Part shown: positions 37,662 through 49,225 of the stretch, one piece after another
Position numbering within the stretch: the first letter of the stretch is position 1
Layout of the letters: the number at the start of each line of letters is the position of its first letter
Assembly (NCBI RefSeq): GCF_018812025.1
Contig: NC_063045.1
Location: 47,582,352 to 47,646,351, forward strand
Source of the DNA: Megalobrama amblycephala
Lineage: Eukaryota > Chordata > Actinopteri > Cypriniformes > Xenocyprididae
DNA length: 64,000 bases
Direction: 5' to 3'
Made by a program: the position numbers and the translations under genes
The notes under the pieces: model-generated
The model's database searches: none
Seen by the model: the letters and a program-made list of their open reading frames with translations, nothing else
Told to the model about the DNA's origin: nothing

Positions 37662-38762
37662 AAAGTACACTATGTGCATTATCGCCGCTAGAGGTCGCTT
37701 ATTCAAATCATGAAAGGAGTTGTTCACGTCTACAGCCGGTGGAAAAGAATCGGGATGGGATTCAGGCAGAAATCATGTTCATGGATGAGATTATTAACGT
37801 TATTCTAGAATGAAGCAGAGCAGGGTCGAGAACTATGAAATTAGGCTGCTGGAGTGATTGCTAATGAGAGACGAGCGCGGCACGTCTCGAGAGCAGCGGA
37901 ACTTTTATCATGCCGCTTCCGCTTCTTCCAGTCATGCGTATGTGTGGTAAAGTAACACTGTTTTATAATATTAGATACATTTGTATGTTGAAAGTTGTTA
38001 CAGTGCTACTCTGCGTTCACTTGGCGGCTACTATGAGACACTCGTTGCACACTGCAGTAAGCTAGATTGATATTAGGCATGGTAAAACATGGTACTCGCA
38101 GTAAATCATAAAAACGAGATTTAAACAATACGACTTACTGTGTTGAGCTATATAACATGATTAGTTTTCTGTCGATGAAGAGCATTTTTGAAACCTAAAG
38201 CCGGCCGTTGCTATCTTGGCAGCGCGTCACCATGCTTCACTCCCAGATAACAGAAAATGGGCAAAGAGGTGGGACGAAAAAACTGCTAGTGGTGACAGCA
38301 GCGGCAATCAACCTGTCACTCAAGTGGCCGCGCCCTTATTTTTGCAGAACTTTAAGGCTTAATACAATTTAAATGGAGGAGTTATAAAAAAAATTCACCC
38401 CCCTCACAGTTGTCATGAAGGGCAAAATTAGCTATATAGACCAAAACTACAATTTGTACCAGGCTGTAAGCATGTTTTTTTTTCTGCTGTAAAGTTGGAC
38501 ATTTTAACATGGAGCTCAATGAGATTCTGCTCTCTTTTGGAGTCTGTCCCTAACGGCCAGTCGGGTAACTCGGGTATGATGTCATTGATAGGCGAAGCAC
38601 AGACACGGTCCGTGTCCTGGTTAAAATTGCTAATTTCTCTGGATTTAAACATTCTTAGAAACATTTGGGATAATGTAAGTATACAAGTCAACAAAATATA
38701 TAGCATTTTTCTAGTGGTTTTGGAATATTTTAATCCAAAAATCTTACATATTGTGTCTTTAA
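37662..38762 (-). repeat. Family A element, inverted copy with replaced interior
   Basis: Both ends match the 20092 copy in reverse (AAAGTACACTATGTGCATT at the left, TTACATATTGTGTCTTTAA at the right). Between about 38178 and 38555 the expected sequence is replaced by an unrelated repeat containing GGCTGTAAGCATGTTTTTTT and AAAGTTGGACATTTTAACAT. No coding function. Confidence 0.7.
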
Positions 38763-41700
38763 GCGACTTTTATATTCATATATCCTTTATCATTACAGTG
38801 ACCAATATTAGTGTTGCTAGGAGTTCTATGATCATTTGAAAGCCTGATTTTTACATATTTTCCCCTTTTTATGCAATTCACTGTTGGAAAACAATGTTGC
38901 AATTTGGCAAAATGTTTAATTAGCTGAATTAGCATAATAACAGGTTTGATTGCACATGAAAACAATGAAACCGAATTAATTAGCTACATGAATATTGTGC
39001 TATCATGTCCGGATGGATGAGATTATATTGATTCAGAGCCGGTACACTGATCTAAGAATGACTGCTGCTTTACAAAAGGCAGCATGCTCGGTTTTGTTTA
39101 ATGAACTAAATAAACTAATAAAAATAATGAGATTTGGATGGGAAATAAAATATGTATTTGTCATAAAACAGTAGGCAGTTTTGCTATAAAATCAACTATG
39201 CACATGTAAACGCTGAAATTACATCACATCCCTATGTAAAACATTTACCGGCTGTGAATGTACACTACTGTTGTTATGTGAAATCTGTAGTCTTCATTAT
39301 CTTTTATTGTCGTAATAATATTTACTCCTAAAGTACTATATGATTGCTTTCATTACCTGCTATCTAAACTTCTAATACCACCTTGAGAGTATAAATTTTT
39401 CACTTGACTTCCCCTTATATCACTGACTGTAATAACATGCAGGATCAACATGCAGGATCACACACTTGTTTAGATATGGTTGATAATCTCTTAAAATCAT
39501 TCACGTCTATGTGACCATGTCCATCTGATTTTGCACTAATCAAAGATGTGCTCTGTGTTTTTTACTATATTTATTATGACAGATAAAGGTTTCAATCTCC
39601 TCCGCTAATTGAATGTTCTTGTTTCCATCAATGCAAAAATGAAACAAGACAGTTGACTGTGCTGGTAAAACTTTAGAGTCACTGTAGGCTCGCTTAAATC
39701 ACAGAAGACCAACATTTCCTCTGATCTTTTATTACAGGGAAACATTTTTGCTTCACTTAGAGCCACTGTGTCTGTGTTTACAGTTCTGGGGAAATTGACA
39801 ATGTGGTTTTACTCTCTCAAATGAAAGAGATTTGTTTTTCTTTTTTTTTCTTTTTTTTTTTTTTTTTTTTTTTGAGTCAAATCATTTAAAGAGCTTGTCT
39901 CTTGATCTTGGTTTATCTTTACCATATACCAGACTTGGCTGAATTGAAAGCTTAGTTATTAGTGATTGGAAAGGGTGTGGCTGACGTTTGGTTGCTGGTT
40001 GCACAAGTTTACTCTACGCTGTCAGTGATGTTATAAATCCTTAAGATGAAGTCATTTTTTTTTTCTCAATGTTTGTATACTTGCTTAAATCTGTGTACAA
40101 TGCAGAGAAAACTGTATATAAGCCATTTGTCAGTTGATTTTTGACCCATTTGATGATCTCAAGCTCTGTGATGATTTCAAAACATTTGCTCTGTTTGTTG
40201 AGTGGGAGGAAATATTATATTTCAGTGCTTTTATATTTAAAAAAAAAAATGGGTTCCCCCAAGAAACTTTGCATTTGCTCATAAAACTTCTGTTATGGTA
40301 ATAATATGAGGTGGGAGGAAAAACTTTATTTCAGTGCTTTTGCAAGGGGTTTCTTGGGAGGATGTTATAGTTTTGTGAGCGCAAGCAAAATTTGTCTGGG
40401 GAACGCAAAATAGTTTCAAGAGTTTTGTGTGTGAACTTGTGAATTTTTACTCCTGTTTTATATTTTTTCCCATATCACCATGTCCCCTTAGGAGCTCTGT
40501 AGTTTTGAGTATCCTCACCAAGGCATTTCCTGTACAACAATGTAACTTGCTGCTTAACCAATGTAGTATGATGCATTGTTGGAGAAATTAACTAGCTAGT
40601 CATGACTGTTTTCTGAAACCGCAATAACATTGTTTGAACCTCTTTGGTTTAACAATATAAGGCTGTCATTAATGTCACACACAGATGGTGGAATAATGAC
40701 TTCTCCTAATTAATTGATTCAAGATCACAATTAATGAAAGATTGTTATAGTTAATTTCCACAAACAGAAAGTCGTTCATTTTTTTAATCGTTAACTTACA
40801 GTATGTAAATGGTATACACTTACTCTCATACATATGTGATTCATTTAGCCAGCAACTTTATCTACAATGTAATTTCTCAGAGATATTGCCTTATTGAACT
40901 TGGCATCTGATAACTACTTCACTATTTTGTTGCTTTATTTGATGTTTGATTCAATGTTAAGGAAATCAAATGTGTAAGTCTCTTTCATCTTTTCTATAAT
41001 CTACAACATATACACTCAAATTTATAATCATCAGTTGAAATGCATATTCTGAGAATTATGAGAAATTCTTGTTCTAAGCTTTTGTTTAGTGATGTGGTGC
41101 TTTGCTTATTTAAATTGGGCCTAGTTATATGATGACCATAGAGACTGAACTAATCTGGGTTAGTAAGATTCTCATTGGGGGTTAAGTAAGAATGAATGAA
41201 TGAGAGTTTGGGGACTATGAAAGACAAATATAATAGATCATACTTGTAATTTCCGTTGCCTCTATATTTCTGTTTTATTTTTCAATGCCATAGATTTATT
41301 TTAGCTGATATATCATTATCATGATCCATTGGGTGTACATTCCAAGTGTCTGAATCTCAGCAGTGTTAACAGTATGAATTTGCCCCTCAAGATTGTGTTT
41401 AGCAAATGCAGACATTTCATATCCGACATGTTAATTCTCTAATGCTTGTCTTTGTTTGTTTTAAAGACGTAAACTAATGGCCACCTTGTCAGTGCCTTTT
41501 CCAAATGGGATGCACGTTAGAGTCTTCAGCTAATATTCGCCTGTCTGTTCTAATTCCCCGCCCTGCTTTCTATTAGCCTGCAGACGGGGTGCAGCGTGCA
41601 AATTACTCATCGGAAATGATTAATTCTGCACAAGATTAATAGCTCTGGCTCTATTTCACCCAAAGCTAATTTAGCAGCCAGGGAGGAGATTGGCTTTATT

Positions 41701-42270
41701 GCTAAACGAGGCTATTTTCTTTCTTCTCTTGTTTCTTAGCGACAGGTTTAGAGAAATCATGCAAACTGGCTAAAGCAAATGCAAGGTTTTTGTTGCTTCT
41801 GCATGACCGATTGTTATAAACACTGCTTTTTGCTTCTTGAATTCATTCCCACACTCAGATGCCAATCCTCCAAGATGGTTTAATACAAGTGCATTATACA
41901 GCTAGTGTTTGTGAGGCTCTTTCAGTGGAAGTAAATAGTGGCAATTTTTGGACAAATCTGAAGCTAATGATTTTTTTATAAATCACTTCTGTTAAAATAT
42001 GCACATTATTTGAGCTTAAGTAGTTCTCATAATTTTTACAGTCGTTTTAAGATTTTTAGGTGTTATGTTGGAAACAACATTGCTTATATTATAACTTTAC
42101 AAAGAAAAGGTTAGTAAGTGTTATTTTTTAAAACTAAAATAATATTGACAGTAATATTGTTTACATCTTGTGGTGAAGCAGTCTTGAAAGTTGTATTTCA
42201 ACACAGTATTTCAGCACAGATTTGTCCAATTCATTATCATTGTAAATGTATCACTGTTTAACCCAAAGAA
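38763..42270. other. Gene-free DNA, 3.5 kb
   Basis: Contains T-rich tracts near 39838-39872 and 40052. The stretch 41500-41740 (around AATTACTCATCGGAAATGAT) resembles conserved non-coding DNA in composition. No exon, RNA gene or paired-end transposon was recognised. Confidence 0.4.
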
Positions 42271-43196
42271 TTGGTGCGTTCCAAACGGGATAAATCACGC
42301 TCTGAAGGGCTCTTCCGAGTGAAAGCAATCATGGCCGCCATATTGAAGGGTCGTTCCAAACCAAAGTGCTCAAAACTGGCCACTTCAAAGGGCCCTTCGG
42401 AATGAAGGATTTCGTAGGGTACAACTCATGGACACTTCGGGCCCCCATGATCCTTTGCACAGGGAAGTTGTTTGATGTCACAGAATAGGTACAGGAGGTA
42501 AGGACAGAGATTGTATATTATAGGGAGATAAGAGGGTCTGTATCTATAACCATTGGAGAAAGAGTAACGGCTAACTTGCGGCACCTCTCAGCCTATTGTG
42601 TAATGGCAGTGACATCAGAGCCCTCCGTTCAAAACTCCTGCATACCGCCACAGCCGGAGCTTTAGCATTATCGCTTTTTTGGCTAAAGGTTGCCTTCCAG
42701 TGGCTTTTACACAACATCTATTGTTCTATCTGTTAAACAGTAATGCGGCACATTTTCTGTTGGTAATGCCGTAAATGAGTCCTAACCTGTTGCAACATTC
42801 CCTAGTCATTTTTATCAAGATAAAATCTACATATAGTTCCTAACGAAAGTATTGTTTAGTGTAAAACATGCTGAAGATTAGCGAACAGACTGTCGATTAA
42901 TTAAATGATTAGCTTTTTCCCCACAAAAGCTGTTTAATCAGCATAGTGAAGCCTCTCATCCATTGACATCCATTCAAAAAATGACCACTGGTCTCCTTCC
43001 CTGCATACCACCAGAGGCGGAGCATTAGCATTAGCCATTACACTTTTTTGGCTAAAGGTTGCAGGCTTGCCTTCCAGTGGCTTTGGTAAGGAGTTCGATT
43101 TTTACCTATGTATATATAGTATTTTTCTACACTTGCAATATTTATATGAGTTAGATTTTGTACATTATTATGGCCAAAATGACATAATGACACCCC
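42271..43196. repeat. Repeat-derived block with internal direct duplication
   Basis: Two diverged direct repeats share GCATACC, GGAGC, TTAGCATTA, TTTTTTGGCTAAAGGTTGC and CTTGCCTTCCAGTGGCTTT. They sit at about 42640-42710 and 43000-43085. The first part, GGTGCGTTCCAAACGGGAT, resembles a fish DNA transposon end. The block abuts the truncated end of the DIRS element. Confidence 0.5.
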
Positions 43197-43902
43197 CTAT
43201 CTGAAGATGCTCGGAAGATATAGTTGCCACATAAACCTTAAGAGTGGTTGGAGCTGCCCTTGTCGAAAAACGACCCTGCAAAAACTGCAGTATTGAACCA
43301 ATAGGGCAATGAACTGCGTCCAGTTCACGTTGCATGCATCAAGAAGCAAATAACCTCCACTTAAAAGCATACAAGCGTCTGGTGGAGGGGGCTCTCGCAA
43401 TAATGATAGTATCTGTAATCCCAGCTGAGAGACCAGAATACGTTAACGCGCCCTGATCAGGGGCCACACCCACAACTTCCATAAATCCGGACGGGGGTGC
43501 CAAATCGTACCTTGAGCCTGAGACAATAGGTCTGGTCTCAGGGGAACCTCCCATGGAGGGCCGACTAACAGACTGACCAGTTCTGAGAACCAAATCTGAG
43601 TGGGCCAAAGGGGGGCACTCCAACAACAGATGTCTCACTTTGTCCATTCGTACCCTGAGCAGCACCGCTGGGAGCAAACGAATCGGTGGAAAGGCAAAGA
43701 GACTGGTCTTAGGCCATACATTGGCCAGGGCATCTATCCCCAGAGGCGACGGAGGTGACAGGAAGAACCAGAGCAGACAATGAGGAGTCATGCTCAATGC
43801 AAACAAATCCACTTCCGCCCGGCAGAACCTCTGCCGTATGAGGCTCACTACTTGAGGATGCAGCCTCCATCCTCCGGGATCTAAGCCCTGTCTCGAGAGT
43901 AG
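43197..43902 (-). pseudogene. DIRS pol linker and tyrosine recombinase N-terminal part
   Basis: The minus-strand frame begins with the RNase H-distal motif LLSRQGLDPGGWRLHP and VSLIRQRFCRAEVDLFA, continues through PLGIDALANVWP (a segment between RNase H and recombinase in DIRS), and reaches APSTRRLYAFKWRLFAS. The latter is the start of the recombinase SAM-like N-terminal domain. A frameshift follows, and a further piece ending near LKVYVATISSEHLQI is readable down to 43197. The catalytic Arg/His/Arg/Tyr residues are absent because the element is cut there. The longest continuous frame is 169 codons (43848-43339). Identification rests on recognisable DIRS motifs, and the flanking RT domain supports it. 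Confidence 0.75.
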
Positions 43903-43906
43903 GTCC

Positions 43907-44408
43907 TGTCGTGGAAATTCTCAATACAAATCTGACTTCACCACTGACAATTCAAACAACCTCCAGTTGTCAATATAATATATATAATACTCAGTAATAC
44001 TACAGTATCTCGAGGTAATTCCCTTCTCGAATACTTCTAATACATTTCCAATACTTTGAGGTAATTCCCTTCCCAAAGTAAGGTGACGGCGTTCCGTCAA
44101 GAAGCTACTATCACTACCTCAATCACACATGAGCGCACGGGTTTTTAGCATCTATACACTCTCACCGTCCTTCTCAGGTGTACGCTGGTCCGACAGAGGA
44201 TCATTAATACTAACTCAGAGTATTACAGCCTCACCCCGAGGGCGACTCTATAGTCTTCCAACACTATCACTGTCTCTGTTGTGGTCTTTTGAGCATAGAG
44301 TCTTTAGTACTTCTATTCCTTAGCTGCGCAGCATATACCTGACATGACTTCCAAGTTGCTCTTTGTAGAAATGAAGTTTTATTTACGGCCGGGAGGTTAC
44401 TCGTCACA
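43907..44408 (-). repeat. Probable 3' LTR of the endogenous retrovirus
   Basis: The outer end is fixed by the GTCC target duplication. The inner end is proposed at the TGTGACG (minus strand) that matches the first bases of the truncated 5' end. On the minus strand an AATAAA lies at 44383-44378 and a TATA-like stretch at about 43993-43975. A short direct repeat, GAGGTAATTCCCTTC, occurs twice near 44013 and 44059. No clear polypurine tract precedes the proposed start, and the AATAAA sits unusually near it, so the inner boundary is uncertain. Confidence 0.5.
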
Positions 44409-44455
44409 ACAACAGAGTGAGTCCCTGAACAGAAAGGTACATACACATTTAAACC

Positions 44456-45157
44456 TTACAGTTGAGTAAAAATCAATGTCACTCTAAGTAAAATAGGCAT
44501 GAAAAGCTTCATTATTGGTCCCAAAAAATTACCAAAAGTATTATGAAAAATATCAGAAATCCAGTCCAAATTAACCTCTGCACTCTTGTATTTTTCCTGT
44601 TCATCATTCAACTGTGTGTTACGTACCATTTTCATGTCTGTTAGTACCTTAGAAATATTTCCCCCATCAGTATCATGTGCTGGAATGAAAGTACAACATT
44701 CCTTCCCAATTTTTACACATACACCCCCCTCTGCCGCTAACATGCTATCTAGTGCCATCCTGTTTTCCAGAGTCATTTGTCGAATGTTTCCCATTTCTGT
44801 TGTTAATAGTGTTAAAGCAATGTTGGTGTCATTAGCAAAACGATATAACTCATAATGAATACGATTAATCCAATTCATTGAGTCTGTGACTGCATTGTGA
44901 ATCAAAAAGGCTTTCCAAAATTGAGCGGTTCGGCCAATTACTCTATGTTCGGTAGGGATGTCGGAAATTTCATGTTTCCACCAATTACCATCCCCAGGTT
45001 TTTTTAGGTCTCGTTTTTTTATATGTTTTGGTCCTTGTTCAATTTTAGGTTTAGTTTGTGGTATTGGTTCTCCTACATATCCTATTTTAATCGGTACTTT
45101 GAGTTTGACCAAAGCACATCTACCATACCATGATCTTGGTAAATTTGGGTACGCCAC
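44456..45157 (-). pseudogene. ERV env, transmembrane subunit remnant
   Basis: A 233-codon frame. Residues about 129-155 hold the conserved region ENRMALDSMLAAEGG followed by a CX6CC motif (Cys147, Cys154, Cys155), the hallmark of gamma-type retroviral transmembrane subunits, which mediate membrane fusion after disulfide linkage to the surface subunit. A hydrophobic segment near the C terminus (GNFLGPIMKLFMPILLRV) would be the membrane anchor, and the frame ends soon after. Upstream coding is out of frame with the surface-subunit frame. No obvious basic cleavage site links them in this copy. Confidence 0.75.
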
Positions 45158-45287
45158 ATGTCCACATAGCCAATAATAATCAGTATAATAAAAAGTAGAG
45201 GAATGGTTCCTCCTGCCAAATAATGTCCCATACCAAATTTAGATTGACAAGTTGCATTATAGACAGTTGTACAGCCTTGTAGGATTC

Positions 45288-45827
45288 CTACATCAATGTC
45301 TCCCCATGACTGTTCTTTTTTCCTTGCAAGCCAATGCTGACCCTAGGTTTGACTATTTTTATGTATGGACAAGCATTTGTTTGCATAGCGTAGATGATTT
45401 TCATTGAGTACTCAGCTCCTGGACCTGGTATATAACTTATTACACACTCTCTTTCTTCATCGTCAACTGGCTCTGGATAAAGAGGATAGGGGTATGAGGC
45501 AGAGAAGGCAGTTTGAGCACAAACGTAGCAATCTTTGTTAGGTACATGTTTTTTAGCTGTAAAATTTGCATATTTCCAAAACAAATTCAATTCATAATGG
45601 TGTTGTTGCGTGTCAGATGCGTGGTCATGATGAACAGGCACTTCTTGTTTCATTCTACCTTCGATTTTAGTTGATTGAAAACGAATTAACATAGCTATCA
45701 GAATTAGCACTGCAATAGATATTATGATTATCAAATTCAGTTTAAACCCTCTACTGGCCCATTGTCGATCCCAGGCCTTGTGCTTGTCCAGCCGGCCCAC
45801 AGATATCTCAACAGCTCCATCCTCCAA
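45288..45827 (-). pseudogene. ERV env, leader and truncated surface subunit
   Basis: A 179-codon frame starting 17 bp after the integrase frame ends. Residues 28-47 form a strong hydrophobic segment (LNLIIIISIAVLILIAMLI), which reads as a signal-anchor or leader. The following ectodomain has few cysteines (CYVCAQ, ECVIS, ACPY) and stops at 45288. That is much shorter than a typical retroviral surface subunit, so an internal deletion before the transmembrane part is likely. Confidence 0.6.
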
Positions 45828-45844
45828 GATGTTTCAGTCTCTTT

Positions 45845-46642
45845 TCAGCAAGTGTAGTTTCCTGATTCCGTGCCATCAAGACGGTGAGGTTTGCAGTGTG
45901 ACACGTGAATCCAGGTATCGCGCTCAGCAACCTTGATGGCAGTGTTGGTTGTCAGGATGATCTCATATGGCCCCAACCACCTCGGACAGTGCCACGTCTT
46001 CCTCCGGAAGTCTCTGACCCAGATCCACTGTCCTGGTTCGTAGGAATGTTGTGGTTCGTCACCAGGAACTGGTAAAGCTGCTTTCACCTGCGAGTGGATA
46101 GATTTGATAGCTTTAGTTAAAGACATCATATATTTCCTCAGTTGTTCATCAGCCGCCGCAAGGCCAGCCTGATTTGTCCTCTCCACTGCTCCCCCACTTT
46201 CTGGATGGTAAGAACAATGTGTTTTTAAATTTATTTTCAATCCATTTGCCAATTCTGTGATTACTTTATTTACAAAATGTGTCCCATTATCACTGGACAA
46301 TTTTTCTGGCATCCCCCACCTTGGGATAACTTCTTTTATTAGAGCTTTTGCTACAGCCGTAGCATCAGCTTTTCTACTTGGGAAACACTCAACCCACTTT
46401 GAAAACATGCCAACAATTACGAGACAGTATTTATAACCTTGACATGGTGTCAATTCAATGAAATCCATCATGATATGCTGAAAAGGAAGCTCTGGTGTGG
46501 GGTGGGTGGAGTAAGTTTGTGGCTTACTTCGTCTTCCCACGTTATTCGCTGTGCAGATGTAACAGTTTTGACAGAATTTCTCTGCCACAACTGTAAATCC
46601 TGGGGCTTCCCAGGAAGTTCCAATTAGATCATTCATTGCCAA
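45845..46642 (-). pseudogene. ERV integrase remnant
   Basis: A 265-codon frame. The zinc-binding N terminus keeps only its cysteine half (CQNC). The catalytic triad is present: Asp60 in MMDFIEL, Asp118 in SSDNGTHF and Glu154 in SGGAVERTN, giving the D-35-E spacing of retroviral integrases. The C terminus has the gammaretroviral-type [17 protein letters not shown] and [10 protein letters not shown] motifs. Sequence between the catalytic core and the tail is shortened, indicating an internal deletion after ERTN. The histidine half of the zinc domain and the whole RNase H are missing between this frame and the RT. Confidence 0.85.
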
Positions 46643-46719
46643 TTTTGAGGCGTGATTATTCTAGTAATGCGCGCGTATCGATCTCACAGGTGTTTTTGTT
46701 GGGAGAACACAACATCAAA

Positions 46720-47517
46720 TCATCTGCATACTGAATCATACTGAATTAGGGTACTTCCTTTTGGGGGAAGGAAACTTTCCAGATTTCTAGAAAGTTCCTC
46801 AGAAAACACAGTTGGTGATTCTGTGTAGCCTTTCGGTATTACTGTCCATGTCCATCGTTTACCTTTGAAAGTAAATGCGAACCATCTGACTATCTGTTGA
46901 CTATCTGGGTGGACTGAAATTGAGAAAAATGCATTTGCTAAATCGATAACTGAGAAATATGTGGCATTGTTAGGCACTTCAGACAAAATTGTAGAAGGAT
47001 TCGGCACAATTGGAGATCGCGGCTGTACGGCTCCATTTACTAATCTTAAATCCTGTAGAAATCTCCATTCTCCTGATGCCTTACGCACTGGCAGAATAGA
47101 AGAGTTCACAGGGGAATTTTGGCAGGGTATGATTGCCCCCTTTTCTACTAACGCCGCATGTACTTTTGAGATTCCTTCTATAGCCTCTTTGCTGAGTGGA
47201 TATTGTGGTCTAAATGGCCTATGTTGAGTCAGTGGTGTTACATTTTTCATTTGGCCAAAATCAAATTTATCATTTGACCAAAGAGTGTCTGGAATGCCTA
47301 CCAATAAATCTAAAACATTTTTGGAATCAAATTTAGGTTTCGTTTTCTCCTCACTACACAGCCTGTGAACCTCGATTGCCTGCATTATAGGATATGCTTT
47401 TACCCCTTTTTGGTTATTGTAGTGTTTTCTACTATTATCCCAAGTCCAGTTCCCATTTTTTAACTGGGTAGTGAGCCAAACTCCCACGTTTGCCCATGTA
47501 CCTTCTTTCTTTCCCAC
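46720..47517 (-). pseudogene. ERV reverse transcriptase remnant
   Basis: A 265-codon frame with gammaretroviral RT motifs: LVEKGAIIPC, LPVRKASGEWRFLQDLRLVN, VIDLANAFFSI (first catalytic Asp) and PKGYTESPTVFSEEL. It ends exactly at the catalytic YxDD box, because a 10-bp tandem duplication (46727-46736 and 46737-46746 on the plus strand) shifts the frame there. The remaining RT, connection and RNase H domains are deleted before the integrase frame. Confidence 0.9.
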
Positions 47518-47570
47518 TGGGACATGGGACTAGACTGGTGTCTGATGGAAAAGAGCAGATTGAGCAGGAT

Positions 47571-48038
47571 TTAAAGACCAATTAAAAAAGAAGGATTTAA
47601 AGCCCAATTATAATACCAGTTTGGCGTAATTTGCATAAAAGCACCTCCGGAATTGAAAACTTCCATACCATCATTTGAAATGAAAATTATCAATTCCAAT
47701 TTGGACAATAAATCTCTAGCCAATAAATTTACAGGGCATGTCTCAGATACCAGAAAAGAATGGTTTACTTGTTTCAGTTTGTTTGTCACCCTCAATGGTA
47801 TAGTCAACTTATCAACCAATGGTATGCCAGATAGCCCATATATTGTTTGGGTTTTGCCAGAATAAGTTAAATTTGGAAGTTTTAGAGCGGTCTCTGCAGT
47901 GATCCTAGAAAATTTGGCACCTGTGTCCACCAAAACAGGTAATGAATGTCCTTCAACTTGAATAGTCATTATTGGATTTTGTCTTGGGTTGTCAGTTATT
48001 TGTAGTAGTTGTTTTGGTTGAGTGTCTCCCGCCTTATC
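47571..48038 (-). pseudogene. ERV protease
   Basis: The frame 47969-47571 (132 codons) carries the aspartic-protease signature LVDTGA at residues 13-18 and a later NLLARDLL block. It lies in the same frame as gag, directly after the TAG at 48041-48039, as in gammaretroviruses where protease is made by reading through the gag stop. A short imperfect duplication (around TTTAAATCCT, 47565-47605) near the 3' end breaks continuity with RT. Confidence 0.8.
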
Positions 48039-49217
48039 CTATTCATGGTCTCTCACATTTGATGATGGAAGCCAAAGACTGTTAGTGGAAGGAGGAGAGG
48101 GTGTGATATGATGTGTGGTATGTTGTTTCCTCTCTCTTGGACAATTTTTTGCCCAATGTCCTTTTTCACCACAGGCACGACATTGATCGGCAGCAATTTT
48201 CCACTGGTATGATGACCCTTGACGGTCTCTTGGAGATGGCGTGCTCTGGTGGTCTTCTTGATGGTTATGATCTCTTCTTTTCCCATTCCATCAACCTCGG
48301 CTTTGGATTTTGACCTCTGGTCTGTTGCTGGACTGGTAGAACATATATTGAACATTTTCTAATTTTTGTTGCTTCTCTGTCATCTTTTTCTCCATGTTCA
48401 ACTCTGCATGTTTAGCATGTTGCAACACTACTTCCATAGTTTGTGCCTCCCAACCAATGCAGGTCAGCCTTACTGCTTTTTGTAAATCAGGAAGGAGACC
48501 ATTTACAAAATGATGTTTTAGTATGCCTGAGTTATCAGTACCTTCTGGCAGAGCAGAACTTTCATCAACAGTTGTTTTTAGACGTGCATGGTAAGCACTC
48601 ACCGTCTCGTCCTTCAGCTGCTTTGTGTTGGTGATTGCTCCCCAGTCAGGATGTGTGGGATATGCCAGCCTCATTCTGGCAATCATCCTGTTCCAAGCAG
48701 TCTGCCATCCTGGAGTGTCAGTTCCCTCTGCGCCTGCGTCAGCATTCATTCTTATTGTACTTGGATTAAAAGCATCTTCACCAGTTCCACGTACCTCAGT
48801 CCATTTCAAACCCAGTTTTTTGCTGAAAATAGCTGCCCAGTCTCAACCTGTAGGTTTGTATGTAACATCAATGTTCTCCACTGCTCTGATAAATCGTTTC
48901 ACCCCCTTTTCTGGGTCTGGAAGTGCAGCAGCCACATTTCGCAGTTCCTCCAAGTTCCAAGGTCGCTCCACCCATATGGGCCCTTCTTCTCCAGGAAACT
49001 GAAGCATTGGCAGGTTAAGGACTTCTTGACTCCCCAGTCTTGTCTTGGACCTTGTTGTTATTTTTCTCATCAAGGTTTCTGGCTGTGACTTTTTATCTGA
49101 AATAAAATGATGAAGCGAATGATCCTTTGAACTTTCTTTTGCAATTTGAAACAAATTGTTTACCTCCTCCCATAGCAGTGCAAGTGGTTCATCAGTCTCT
49201 TTTTCACTGTCATCAGG
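48039..49217 (-). pseudogene. ERV gag remnant
   Basis: One reading frame spans most of this interval but is cut by two in-frame TGA codons (48845-48843 and 48293-48291). The capsid part includes AWNRMIARMRLAYPTHPDWG and ETVSAYHARLKTTVDES. A single nucleocapsid zinc knuckle, CRACGEKGHWAKNC, lies at 48182-48141. A terminal TAG sits at 48041-48039. One CCHC knuckle is typical of gammaretroviruses. The matrix region and start codon are missing: the frame opens only a few bases inside the truncated 5' end. Confidence 0.85.
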
Positions 49218-49225
49218 TTTTCACA

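Larger units (their letters stand above)
43907..49225 (-). mobile_element. Endogenous retrovirus (gammaretrovirus-like), 5' LTR missing, inserted in DIRS
   Basis: The insertion has TG...CA ends and is flanked by a 4-bp direct duplication (GTCC at 43903-43906 and 49226-49229), as expected of retroviral integrase. On the minus strand it carries gag, protease, RT, integrase and env remnants in retroviral order. The gene layout, single zinc knuckle, gag-pro stop in frame, GPY-type integrase tail and CX6CC transmembrane motif point to a gamma/epsilon-type virus. Only about five bases (TGTGA) identical to the likely LTR start remain at the 5' end before gag sequence. The provirus is defective in every gene. 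Confidence 0.85.

Noticed and set aside
42271..43196. Possible 3' part of the DIRS element
   Set aside because: No recombinase motifs continue past 43197 and the internal direct repeats do not resemble DIRS termini.
48588..49088. 166-codon plus-strand frame
   Set aside because: Antisense shadow of retroviral gag; no known domain.
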